Positions 34,230 through 45,181 of a stretch of 64,000 nt of DNA are shown piece by piece. This DNA is from Amorphophallus konjac (Eukaryota; Streptophyta; Magnoliopsida; Alismatales; Araceae): positions 287,604,200 to 287,668,199 of the forward strand of contig CM040125.1 of the NCBI GenBank assembly GCA_022559845.1, read 5' to 3'. Within the stretch, counting starts at the first letter, position 1; the number at the start of each line of letters is the position of its first letter. The notes under the pieces were generated by a model. The model saw only the letters and a program-made list of their open reading frames with translations, did not search any database and was not told the DNA's origin. The translations under genes and the position numbers were made by a program.

Positions 34230-35350
34230 CTGAGCATTTGGGCTGAACTCTGATAGAACCTAAGTTCTGAGGACAGTGAACTTACTCCGAATTGAGAGTG
34301 GACTGTGCTTGAGTAGGAACCTCGCACAAGTGCTGATCCGTTATGTCTGCAGAGCAATTGGAACTTGAGTTCGCTCAGTAATCAACCTTAATTAACATCA
34401 GAAAATGAACCAAGTCATAATGCAACTCAAAATAGCTTGGAACTTGAAATTCTACTCTAATCCGACGCGCCCTAAATCCGACGCACCCTCATCCGGCGCC
34501 CATACCCCCCGTGCTGGAATAATCCCACTCTCAAAAACTCAAAATACTCAAAGCCACTTATACAGCGCGCAGCCTAATTCGGCGCACCCCCACCTCATAC
34601 CGTGCCATTTAAGCCCCTTAGCGCGGCCACGCCGTTTCACCCCTCTTCCTACGCCACCCCGCGCCGTTTTAGACCTATTCCTACAGTTCATCGTGCTGGA
34701 TGAGATGTCAACTCTCCCCTTCGCGCCGTTTTAGATCCCCACTTATATCTTTATTAACCCATTCTACCCCATCTCCCCATCATACTTAACTCATGGGCAC
34801 TCCATAATCAACCAATAAGAATCTCGGTTAGCTTACATTCGTTAACTGCTTTGGAGCTGCTTTTACCATGCATTTATACATGCGCATATGCATGCCTGCT
34901 GCATATTTGTCACCATCTTAAACCTCGATATATCAAATGGTGATTTGCTGAAGGTCAGACCAGCATTGACCGAAAGCTCTCACTGCGCGTAATGGTGGTC
35001 TTCAGACCAATGTTATCCGCCACATACCGAGAGTTCTAGATAGTGAATGAGTTTGAATTGCACGCTTGAACTTATATCCGATTTCTACATTGTGAATTGT
35101 CATTCTTGTTGATCTACCTATGCATGCATATTTACATAGTCTCGGTGGCTCATTATCTTGGCAATTAATCAAGGGTTTTCCTCCTTTTTGGAGGATGTAA
35201 TTAACGCCATAGCCTTTATGGTATGGCAGACTATCGGTCCTGACACGGACTTCACTTTTGTCTAAACAAGTCAGATCGAGCGCATAATGAACTCGTCACT
35301 TAGTGAATGGCATTGCCTACGCAAATAAAAAATAATAATAATAAAAAAAG
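34230..35350 (+). mobile_element. Copia (Sirevirus-like) non-coding internal fragment
   Basis: The block 34925-35045 resembles the reverse complement of 27500-27640 in the gag-only copia element (shared words ATATCAAATGGTGAT, CACTGCGCGT/CACTACGCGT, TCTTCAGA). A weaker match links 34250-34340 with 25400-25480. An A-rich purine run at 35341-35350 precedes the probable LTR start. No pol motif is present. The left boundary is uncertain. Confidence 0.5.
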
Positions 35351-36984
35351 TGTTCCACAACGCACCTAGCTCATAACCAGCAATTGGAAGACTACAAGGT
35401 CGAAGTAGCAAAATTGATGATCCGATGCATCTATATGTCGTTACACTCTGCCTCGACTTGGCGATCCTATGCATCGACGCATCAAGAGCTATTCATTTGA
35501 AGCCAACCATCTGTAGTCCTCCTTAGCTACACTGCATCGACGCAACAAGGAAGCTGCATCGACCTCCTGAAAGAAGCTTCTGATGTTGTTTATTTCGGCA
35601 GACTGAAATAGGGGAACGGTCGGCCGATTCCGACAAGATTTTTGTATGGGCAACGAACTTAAGAGCATTAAGGCTCAATGGATGATTAAGTATCAAAACT
35701 CAGCTTGCCTTGGCTAAATAAATGGATCTGAAAGCATGAAGACGTCTGAGCACGTGATGAACTCAAGGAAATCACATGACTGCGATCAGGGAACTTTTTA
35801 GCGTGCAATTCATAAACCCACGTGGCAAGCTTCTGGAAGGATCATATCATTATCAGAGTATTCCTTTTCCACGTTGACCAATGGATGATTGGCTGATCAG
35901 AATCTCGAGTGGAAAGAGAGTGAGGACGTTGCTATGCTCTCCACTATATATATCAGCCCCTCTGTTCAAGAGACGCTGCTGAAGCTGCTGCCTTCATTGC
36001 AATTGAAAAATCAGAGTGAGAGCTCTTTCAGAAGAAATAGAAAGAAAGAACCATCGTGAGAGGAAAAGAAAAATTGAGTGCAGCTAGCCCATCTCATAGG
36101 AGATTGCTTCCTCAGAAGCTACATTGTTCTTATTTGTTTTTCTCTGATCGAATTCTTAATTCTGTTGCTTTCCATTTTGTTCTTCGGGTTTATAATTACT
36201 CTAGTTCCCTCTGAGTGTTCTTAGAGGAAGGGAGAGTATTCTCCAGAGTCCCCTCTATAGGTTTAAAGGAAGAGAGGTCTCCGACCTCTGGTTGCGTGAG
36301 CTGAGGGATTCAGTTCACAGGGTTCCTTTTGTGAAAACAGAAGAAGGGAGGATTGTCCTCCGGGTGCTGCATTGCACAGTTTGTTTCAATCTCTATTGGG
36401 TGTAGGATCGAAGGTCAAGGGATTTGTCCCCTTGGGTGTTAAGCTGTGGTATCAGCCGTTGTCGCAGACTGAGTGTGCTATTTGATTTGCCTTGACAAAG
36501 GAATCCTCACTCTGGGAGAGTGAGGGGTGGACGTAAATTGTCGAGCGCAATCGAACCACCTAAAAAATTGCCTTTCTAATTTGTGGTGTGTGTTCCACTA
36601 TCTCTTGCAATTATTCTCAACCAGGAAGTATATCAAAAGTAGTAGTGGGAAATATAGGTTACGCCTATCTGGAACATTGCACTTGCGTGAGGAGATCCTT
36701 GGATCAACCCTCCGCCTAGTATTGTCACTGGTTTGTGATTAATTGACCACTTGCAGTTGTGATTGTTTGTGGGGTTGCGCAAATTTCCTCTACTATCATA
36801 TTGCCTCTCTTATTGTTTGTGCTTGTATTATGTTTGCTTGGTTGCCTGAACTGATCATAGTAATGAATTATGCCTTCGTCAGCGTTAGCTCTGAGTGCAT
36901 TGCTTGCGAGTTTTTAATTTGTGATTTACGATAGTAGATCTATTCATCCCCCCTTCTAGATCTCATCTCCATTTTTCTATCACA
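35351..36984 (+). mobile_element. Copia (Sirevirus-like) LTR
   Basis: The right end is clear: TTCATCCCCCCTTCTAGATCTC followed by TTTCTATCACA is a common Sirevirus LTR ending, and coding sequence of the Tat-like element starts directly after. A GGTGGACGTAAATTG...CGAACCACC motif (36527-36562) is also typical. TATATATA at about 35944 is a likely promoter. Dyads based on TGCATCGACGCA lie at 35423-35560. The left end (TGTTCC at 35351) is a guess. It may be the 3' LTR of a truncated element. Confidence 0.55.
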
Positions 36985-38780
36985 ATAAGTTGTGGTACCC
37001 ACCCAACTTGGATAAAGAACTTCTGAAGATTACCTGGCACCCAGGCTTGGGTTTCTCAATAGAAGAATTCTATGAAGCAAACGTGATATCTGTCTCGGCT
37101 CCGGTTGGTGGTGATCCTCCAGAAGATTCGAAAACAGAAGAAGCCCAAAGCCAAGAACAACATGTGCCTCCGGCTCGCAAAACCCAAGATGAAGAAGTGT
37201 TCCTGTGGAACCCACCTCCATGTTGGGATATAGAGACGGTCCCATCCTCTTCTGAGGGGCCAGTCCCAGAGGGTCGTGATGACGGGCTACCGCCTTCTCC
37301 CAATATGACCCCTGTTATGTTCACAGTATGCTATGAGCAGCAGCAAGAGATCGAGATATTGAAGGCACAATTGGCCGAAATGACCAAACTACTATTTGAT
37401 CTAATTGAGGACATCCTCCTCCAGCGGGATGGATCCCCGAACCCGAGGCACTCCCCTGTAACCACGGTGGAATGGGAGAATCAATCCCCGAGCACCAACT
37501 TTAGTGCTTTCATGCACTCAAGGAGGAAGGTGAAGGAAGTAGCCGGCCCTTCAACTATCCGACCGGTAGAACGAATCCCCATGTTGCAGGATAAGATGCA
37601 AAAGCCTTATTCCTTCCCGAGGAATAAAACTAGGGGGTTCTTTGAATGGGCTTGCCACTACGGCAAGGTTACTCTCCCAGAGCCCAAGAGGCCGGAGGAT
37701 GCCAGAAGAAGTGATGACCCTCGATTCTGCCCCTATCATCGGGTACTGGGACACCCCATCGAAGACTGTTATGTGTTCAAAGATATTGCTCAAGGCCTGA
37801 TCGAGAAGGGCGAATTAAAGATAGGGGAATATGAAGTGGACCCACCGTGCCCTCATGAAGCTGGCAATTATGAAAGGGGAGTCCACATGGTCTCGGTCGA
37901 CTACCAGACCCCCGAAGATGCATCAGAGGCCGAGCAAAGCAAGCCTCAAACCAAGAAATAACCGTCTGAGCGACAGATATCAACCTCAAAAGGGGAGGCG
38001 TGTGACGTCGCTCCCCTAACAATGGGGGTCGCTTGCTCGACAAATCAAAGATGCCATGAAGCAAATGTGATTTCCCTCTTCACCCCCACAAGTGAGGACC
38101 CCATAGAAGCTGTCTACGATGATTATCAAGAAGAGTGTGAGGAAACCCTACAGCCCTCTATGCCAAGGGATACCCCGAAGACCCATAGAATGATGCATGA
38201 AGGGCCGAAGGCTGATGTCGCCTGCAAATGCCGGGAAATCATTGAAGCAGAGGTCGGCACGACTTCTAATAACGCTCCACGGGGGTAAGAAGTTGAAGAG
38301 ATCGCTACCACCCCTAAGAATGATCCACCCGCGGGCCAACATCCAAGCCACCCGGAAGTCATATTACCAGTGCAAACGCCGACTCAAGAGCCAGGGAAAG
38401 AAGCTGGCGAATCTCCATCGCCGAGTGAAACAAGACAAGAGGGAACCTATGATGTCCTCGAAGTTGAAGAAGACGATGAAGACTTCATCGATCTGCAGCT
38501 GGCTCCTCCGAAAATAGAAGATGGCGGTCAGGCCACCATCGATGAGTTGATAGAAGTAAACCTCGGCACAGAAGATGAGCCCAGACCAAGCTTCCTCAGT
38601 GCCCTGCTTCCCCCAGAAGAAAGAAAGAGATATATACAATTCCTCCAAGAGTTTCGAGACTATTTTTATTGGAACTACAAGGAAATGCCAGGCCTCAGCC
38701 CTGTAATTGCTCAACATATATTAGCCATTAACCCCGAGGCTGAACCAGTGAAGCAGTCACCCCGGCGGATGAGGCCATAA
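36985..38780 (+). pseudogene. Tat-like Gag C-terminus, protease region and start of RT (stops inside)
   Basis: One frame with stops near 37961, 38288 and 38780. Around 37728-37800 is a Gag-type zinc motif (CPYHRVLGHPIEDCYVFKD). A heptad-like stretch precedes it near 37330-37430. The sequence EANVIS occurs twice (about 37074 and 38058), suggesting an internal duplication. The protease active site is not recognisable. The end (38600-38780) is the approach to RT, with PRRMRP. Confidence 0.75.
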
Positions 38781-39521
38781 CAGATAAGTCAGGTTTGCAA
38801 GGAGGTCGACAAACTAGTGGACGTCGACTTCATAGCAGAAAACCAATACACCACTTGGCTAGCCAATATTATGCCCGTCAAGTAGAAGAACGACCAGATC
38901 CCGATATGCATCGACTTCCGAGACCTAAACAAAGCATGCCCAAAGGATGATTTCCTGGTGCCCATCATCGAAGTCATGATTGATGCTACTACTGGCCACA
39001 AAGCTATATCCTTCATGGACGGGTCGTCCGGATATAACCAGATGTAGATAGCCGAACATGTTAGAATTCATACGGCTTTTCGATCGCCCAAAGGGATATT
39101 CCACTATAAGAGGATGCCTTTCGGCCTCAATAATGCCGGCGCCACTTACCAAAGGGCGCTGACAAGGATATTTGATGAACTACTCTATAATAAAGTTGAA
39201 TGCTACATCGATGATCTAGTCGTCAAGACTAGGAAGAAAGAAGACCACTTGAATGACCTCAGGGTGATATTGCAAAGGCTCCGGCAATACGAGCTGAAGA
39301 TGAATCCATTGACGTGCGCCTTCGGCGTTTCCAATGGAAAATTTTTGGGCTTCATCGTCCGATATTGGGGTATTAAAATATACCCCTCCAAGATAAAGGC
39401 CATTCAGGAACTGTCGCCTTTGAAGAACTTCATGAAACTGCGATCATTGCAGGGCCGATCAGCCTATATTCGTAGTTCATCTCCAACCTATCCGCGTGAT
39501 GTCAGCCATTCCATAAGCTGA
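38781..39521 (+). pseudogene. Tat-like reverse transcriptase
   Basis: Same frame as the gag part, with in-frame stops at the start, near 38883 and near 39046. Recognisable blocks are CIDFRDLNKACPKDDF (38920-38965), SFMDG.SGYNQM (39010-39045), MPFGLNNAGATYQ (39114-39152) and YIDDLVVK with the catalytic YIDD at 39204-39215. The frame is lost near 39521. These blocks identify Tat/Athila-type RT. Confidence 0.85.
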
Positions 39522-39529
39522 TGATGAAA

Positions 39530-39841
39530 GATATGCCGTTTGGCTAGAATCAAGAATGCCAAAAGGCTTTTGACCAGCTGAAGGAATACTTGAAGACCCC
39601 ACCAGTGATGGGGGCACCAGTCAAAGTGCGGCCTTTAATTCTCTATATAGCGGCCATCGAATACTCACTGGGGGCAATGCTGGCCCAAAACAACTACAAG
39701 GGGAAGGAGCAAGTGCATTATTACCTCAGTCGAAGACTGGTCAGGGCGGAAGCAAAATATACCCCGATCGAAAAAGTTTGCCTTGCCTTGGTCTTTGTAG
39801 CCAAGAAAATGAGGCATTACATGCTTTTGCATGAAATATAG
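39530..39841 (+). pseudogene. Tat-like first (RT-associated) RNase H
   Basis: In a new frame after a frameshift. It runs from FDQLKEYL through YIAA..YSLGAML, YYLSRRLVRAE and YTPIEKVCLALVF. The usual first catalytic Asp appears lost (YIAA where a D is expected), consistent with this domain having become a connection domain in retroelements that carry a second RNase H. Confidence 0.7.
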
Positions 39842-40003
39842 CTAATATCAAGGGTCGATCCGGTCAAATATCTCTTGTCCCAGCCGACACTGAAGGGGCG
39901 ACTGGGAAAATGGGCCTTCATTTTGATGGAATTTGATATCACATATGTGCCGCAAAAGGCCATTAACGGCTAGGCAATAGCAGATTTCTTTACAGTACAT
40001 CTC

Positions 40004-40594
40004 GTGCCTAAGAATTCCCCTCTAATCACGGAGCTTCCGGAAGATGAAACACTAGAAGTGGACCAAGTCCATCAAGCCATGTGGCAGTTATACTTTGACG
40101 GAGCATCCAGAACTGAAACATCCCAATTAGGGCATATAAGGACAAGAGCCAGAGCAGGCATTGTCCTCAAATCCCCGGAAGGAGAAGCACTGCATACATC
40201 ATGCTCGATCAACAAGCCGTGCACGAACAATGAAGCAGAATATGAAGTCTTAATCATCGGTCTTCAGATTGCCCTCCATACGGAGATTCGAATGCTGCAA
40301 GTGTTCGATGACTCAATGCTAATTGTCAAACAGACATGGGGAAAATTTTATGTCTGGAAGCCCGGATTGATCTCTTATTGCGCCAAGGCAAAGATGCTCA
40401 TGGGGCGATTCTATTTCATCAAGTTAGGCCATGTCAGTCGAAGTCAAAATGCTCAGGCAGATGCGCTGGCAAAACTAGCCAGCTCGCTGGCAGTCTCGCC
40501 AGATGAATCCCTCAATATAACAGTGATAAACATGCACCAGGTTCCTAGCATGATAGAGGAGCAAATGAAGAAGAAGAATGTGAAGCTGCAATAG
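40004..40594 (+). pseudogene. Tat-like additional RNase H (aRH)
   Basis: 196 codons, same frame as the first RNase H. It has a full set of RNase H1-type acidic motifs: YFDGAS, NNEAEYEVL, a VFDDSMLI block and ADALAKLASS. Position between RT-RNase H and integrase is the hallmark of the Tat/Ogre group. It removes the RNA strand from RNA:DNA hybrids. The frame ends in a stop at 40594 and integrase follows in another frame. Confidence 0.85.
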
Positions 40595-40629
40595 CAGAAG
40601 CAATCACCTCCCCTGACTGGAGAAAGCCC

Positions 40630-41694
40630 TTGATGAAATGGTTTAAACACCAAGAATTGCCCAAGCAAAGGGAAGAGAAGATCAGATTGATCAGAATAAA
40701 AGACTCTTATGAAGTTAGAAACAGAACCTTGTTCCGAACTGTGGCAGATGCCAGAAGAAAGGTCCTCCTTCGATGCATATCAATGGAGGAGGCTTTGACG
40801 ATTATGAAGGAAGTTCATGCCAGATCAGCTGGTGCCCATCAAGCTGGGCCAAAGATGAAGATTGAAATCAAGAAGTTGGGATATTATTGGCCAACCATGT
40901 TCGATGACTGTTACAAGTATGCCAGGTCATGTCATAAATGCCAGCAACATGATGCGATCATAAGAAGACCCCCAATACACTTGCATCCGATGGCCCCTAG
41001 TTGGCCTTTTGCTCAATAGGGCACTGATGTCGTGGGCCCACTGCCCACGTCTTCATCGAGATGCAAATACATTCTAGCGGCAACAGATTACTTCTCCCAC
41101 TGGGCATAGGATGTGGCTCTAAGAGAAGTGATAGGAGAAATCATAGTTAGATTCATGCGTCGAAACATTATATTCCGATTTGGCGTGCCCGATTGAATTA
41201 TCTCTGACAACAGAAGCCATTTTCGGAATTAACAGGTCTACAGATTGGCCGATAAATTCAAAATTGATCGGAGGACGTCCATTCCATATAACCCACAAGA
41301 AAATGGGTTAGCAGAAGCGTTTAACAAAACACTATGCACACTCCTTGCCAAGACGGTCAGCTCTAGCAAGAAGGACTAGGAAGACATAATGTATGAAGCA
41401 CTGTGGGCATACCGTACCATGTACAAGACTCCCACAGCTTGCTCACCCTTCTCACTGGTGTACTGCTTGGAAGTAGTTGTCCCGATAGAGCTGGAGATAC
41501 CCTCGTTACGGGTTACGATCCAACACGAATTGGTCAAGGATGGCCAGACCAATACCGAAAGAAGATTGGAGGAACTCTCCGATCTGGAAGGACAACGACT
41601 CAAATCCCAATAGAATATATAGATGTATTAGGCCCGTAGGGCCCGCGCCTTTGATAAACTCATCAAAGAACATGAATTCAAGAAAGGAGACTTA
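40630..41694 (+). pseudogene. Tat-like integrase, truncated by E3
   Basis: Zinc domain at about 40800-40960 (H..H and CHKCQQHD). The core has D in GTDVVGP (41020-41040), D in ISDN (about 41205) and E in PQENGLAEAFNK (about 41297-41330). Stops interrupt it at about 41017, 41107, 41194, 41232, 41377 and 41611. The C-terminal domain reaches EFKKGD at about 41690 and is cut exactly where E3's TGAGGACATC begins. Confidence 0.85.
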
Positions 41695-41988
41695 TGAGGA
41701 CATCTCACGCCACTCCCTGTGGCTAGAATCACACGTACATCCTTGAGGAAGCTCGTCGGCGATTATCTCATATTTATAGTCTTATTTATGTATTTTCTTT
41801 ATTGGGTCATGAGTCCAATTACCATTGTTCTATGTTGATTGGGCCTTATTATCCTAGTTGGGCCCATAATTGTTACTATGTTGATTAGGCCTTGTTATCC
41901 TAGTTCGGCTCATAATTATTGTTTAGGATAGCCATTGTCTTTTGTATGAATGCCAAAAGCATTCTGGTTTTGTAAAAGTTGGAGTGCC

Positions 41989-41997
41989 TATAAATAG
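41989..41997 (+). promoter_or_regulatory. TATA box of E3
   Basis: TATAAATAG in both LTR copies (also 63870-63878), about 295 bp into the LTR. It is the probable RNA polymerase II promoter core. Confidence 0.7.
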
Positions 41998-42082
41998 GAC
42001 CCAACCCCCACCATTTGTAATAACTTTTGATGAATGAAAAAAATGAGAACCCCTTGAGTGATTTCCCCCCTTAAGGAGAGTG

Positions 42083-42084
<2 letters not shown>

Positions 42085-42124
<40 letters not shown>
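42085..42124. repeat. (CT)n microsatellite
   Basis: An uninterrupted CT run of about 40 bp just downstream of the E3 TATA box. The 3' LTR copy near 63972 is shorter. CT runs at this place are common in plant core promoters and in the 5' parts of transcripts. Confidence 0.9.
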
Positions 42125-42126
<2 letters not shown>

Positions 42127-44081
42127 CCCTCTAGAGACTTGCGCCCCTTTCTCTCTCTAACCAAGAGGAGAGCCCCCCCTCTCTCTCTCTCATCCACATC
42201 ATCAAAGGTCACTTCCCCCCTCCCATCATTCAAAGATTCCTAGTGTGACCCTCTAGCCGCCAAGGTGGAAAACTAGCCCCTCAAGGTGGACTTCTCCACC
42301 CCTCCCATCACGTTCCACATCCCAAACTTAGACTTCCTCACCTCCCCCCATCACTTCCCAACCACAATTTAGACTTTCTTCCCCCTCCCATCACATACCT
42401 CCACCAATTTTCCAAGATTCCCCTTTGAAAGCCCCCATTTTAGGACCAAGGTATTCAAACAAGCCAACCCCCTTGAACCTACCCCCACCATTGACCACCC
42501 TCCACCTTCCTAGGCTGCCCCATCCTTTCCCCCACCCATATGCCTCTCCTAGCTGCATCCCCCCTCTCTCTCCTCACCCAAAAACCACTCCCCCACGCAG
42601 GAACAAGTGCCCATCTCACTCCCCCTCCCATTCTTCCCCCTTCTCACTCCCTACCTCTTCTATCATCCAGACATCAGTAGCAGCAGACTATCTGCCTTGT
42701 TGAAGAAGCCACCACGCCTCCTCCTGGCATCCTCAGCTCCAAAAATTTGTTGGAGATCATCTTCAGCCAGTTGTCTTCGCATCGGCGTTGGTTTAAGATC
42801 AATCCGATTTCATGGTCGAGAGTACCATCCCCGACAAGGCGCCTCTGTCCAGATGACAGACCTGACTGCGGGCCCTCACAAGATCGGGTGGTATCGACTC
42901 CCCTCTCATCGGATCGGAGTCATTCTAGTTCAGACATGCCCCTGAGAAGCCCTTCTTAACAGAAAAATTGGTTTTGGTCCGTTCCGACTTTGGACCTATA
43001 ATCTACAACACTGGTAAGTTGATCCAGCATTTCTACTCCTGCAACCAGTGTGACCCTACCGGAGAACGGAGGCTGCCGTTTCTCCATACGGGCAAGTTTC
43101 ACAGCCAAATTTAGTGGAGTGGATCTAGGGCCATACCTCTCTCAAACAAAACTGGTCCCAGCGCATTTCGACATCTCAGTTGGGAGTTCAGTCCCAAACA
43201 AGAGCTCTCTGGTTAGCAGAGAATAGCATCAGCGCAGTCACACGAGAACGGCCGCCCCTGCCGCTACCGACCACCAATCGAGCCGATTCTGCTTCTTGGA
43301 TATTCCCAAGGCAATCAGATTTCCAACGGTATGAACCACGTCTTCATCAGGGGTCCGAGCAGAGAGCACCACCTCCGACAAGATGATGGTCTCAGCCTAT
43401 GCGGACAGTGCGTGAGGTCGTGAAGACTGAATGCCGGGATCCCGTCACCGCTACCCCCTCCCCTTCCCCTGGCCAGCTTAAAGCCCCTCCCTGCGCGGAG
43501 GTAGTGTTGCTGTACTTCCCATTCCCTCTTCCAAAGTCGGCCCTCCAGTGAGAGGAGTCACAGGTTGTAATAATACAGTGCCGATCAAGCTTCTCCGTCG
43601 CACGTGCATAGTATCGCACGTCCCCCGCTCGTCTCGTCTCTGATTGGGATCGGTTTCCTGAAGCCGATCAGGTGAGCATTTGGCTGCCCTTCCTGTTATG
43701 TCTTTGCTTACCTTGTATCATTTTTGATAGCCCGTATGATGGAGAGTGAGTGCCCGATCCGTTTATTACTCGCTTGTGGGAACCACCGTAGAGAGAGTTG
43801 AGAGATCCGTCAATTACCCCACGCCCCCTACTGTGCTGGTCGCTCATGAAACATGGGAATCCCAACCCATAAGGGGTCAATCTGAGCATAGCCCAGTCCA
43901 AGAATAGTAAGGTCCTGCCCCGGATCCTCTCGGTCATCCCTGAGTTGCTTTCGGACGTGAGTGCGCGCCGCGTGAGTGACCCGCTAATTTCGAGTCCATC
44001 TTTACTTGCCAGTGTGCTTGTAAGGATAGGTCCGAGGGTTGTCGGGTCATCCCGTGTCTCGCTTGGCTGTGCCACATTAAG

Positions 44082-44095
44082 TGGTATCAGAGCGG
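44082..44095 (+). other. E3 primer-binding site (tRNA-iMet)
   Basis: TGGTATCAGAGCGG five bases after the LTR end at 44076. Confidence 0.92.
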
Positions 44096-44187
44096 TTATA
44101 GGTTTGTTCCTACAAGCCTAGTCCTTGGGCACTTTCACACTAAGTCGCACATAGGTGCACACCCGTGCATAGCCCACCCGACACTTC

Positions 44188-45181
44188 ATGTCCACCCATA
44201 GAGGAACCCATTATCACTCCGATCCTTCTTCTTCAAATCCCCTAATGGATCTCAATCCCCAAGGGAGCCCTGCTACCAGCGAACATGAACTCCCTGACCA
44301 AGTCAAATTCCTCGTGGAGGCCATGACCAATATCTTAGGTCGACTTGATGACATAACAGCCCGACTTGACCAAATTGAAGAAAATAGGCCCACCCCAAGG
44401 GCGGATGATAGAAGGGCACCTCCCCCACATGAGGAGCCAGCCATGAGAGGGTTAAACTCCGACCACCCACTTGAGCATGGAAGGGATCCACCCCCGAGGA
44501 GAAATGATGGACACCCCTGGGACAACCCGGACGACCACCTCATGAGACTCGTGAAAGTCGATGCCCCCACCTTTGATGGGTCTTACCACCCTAGTGTCTA
44601 TCTAGATTGGGAGACATCAATGGACCAATACTTTGATTGGTATTCTATGACTGAGGATAGGAAGGTCCGGCTTGCCAAAATGCAATTGACCAAGTTGGCC
44701 CAGACCCATTGGTTGAATGTTGAGGGGTTAATGATGGTTAGAAGGCAAGCTCCCATTACCACATGGGAGGGCATGAAAGATCAACTTAGAATCAAATATG
44801 TTCACCCCTCCTACCATAAAAACCTCCTAGATGAGTTGCAGGCCCTGACCTAAGAAGGGAAGTCCATGATGGAGTACAATGAAAAGTTTGAGTATTACCT
44901 TCTCAAGTGCGGAGTCCAAGAGGACCACGCGGTCACATTATCCCGATTTAGGAATGGGCTTCAATTTCACATAAAAAAGGAGCTCATCATCCGCCATGTG
45001 ACCACCCTAGAACAAGCCTATCAAATAGCTTGGGACGACGAGAAATTCTCTCGATATCCCCAAGTGGTCCCTCCTCGTGTGACGGACCCCAAGTCCATGG
45101 TGCCTCGGACCAACCCACCACCCCCTCAACGGGGCATCCTTCCCACTCCCATGGGAACTCCTCCCGTCTGAGCAGCCTCTC
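44188..45181 (+). pseudogene. E3 Gag, N-terminal and central part
   Basis: The ATG at 44188 is about 95 nt after the PBS. A coiled N-terminus (FLVEAMTNILGRLDDITARL) and a Pro/charged linker precede the retrotransposon Gag domain from about residue 128 (APTFDG, YLDWETSMDQYFDWY, RKVRLAKMQL). An in-frame TAA at 44851-44853 and a TGA at 45169-45171 break the frame. E5 is inserted at 45181/45182. Gag resumes at 51652 in the frame expected if a 5-bp target duplication was made. Confidence 0.88.

Larger units (their letters stand above)
36985..41694 (+). mobile_element. Tat-like Ty3/gypsy element, decayed and interrupted on both sides
   Basis: Coding region from mid-gag to integrase C-terminus on the + strand. 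It enters in frame from the copia LTR end at 36984 and stops at 41694, where E3 begins. Two RNase H domains, one fused to RT and one just before integrase, are the signature of the Tat/Ogre group. Many stops and at least two frameshifts make it a fossil. The remaining 3' end must lie beyond the window, after E3. Confidence 0.88.
41695..44076 (+). mobile_element. E3 5' LTR
   Basis: 2382 bp from TGAGGACATCTC to GGCTGTGCCACA. Its first part matches 55570-55654 joined to 63661-64000. TATAAATAG at 41989-41997 is a strong TATA box candidate, followed by a (CT)n run at about 42085-42124. No gene is present. Confidence 0.88.

Noticed and set aside
36449..36461. TGGTATCAGCCG near 36450 as a primer-binding site
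   Set aside because: It matches only the first part of the iMet PBS, is not preceded by a CA-ending LTR, and lies inside the copia LTR.
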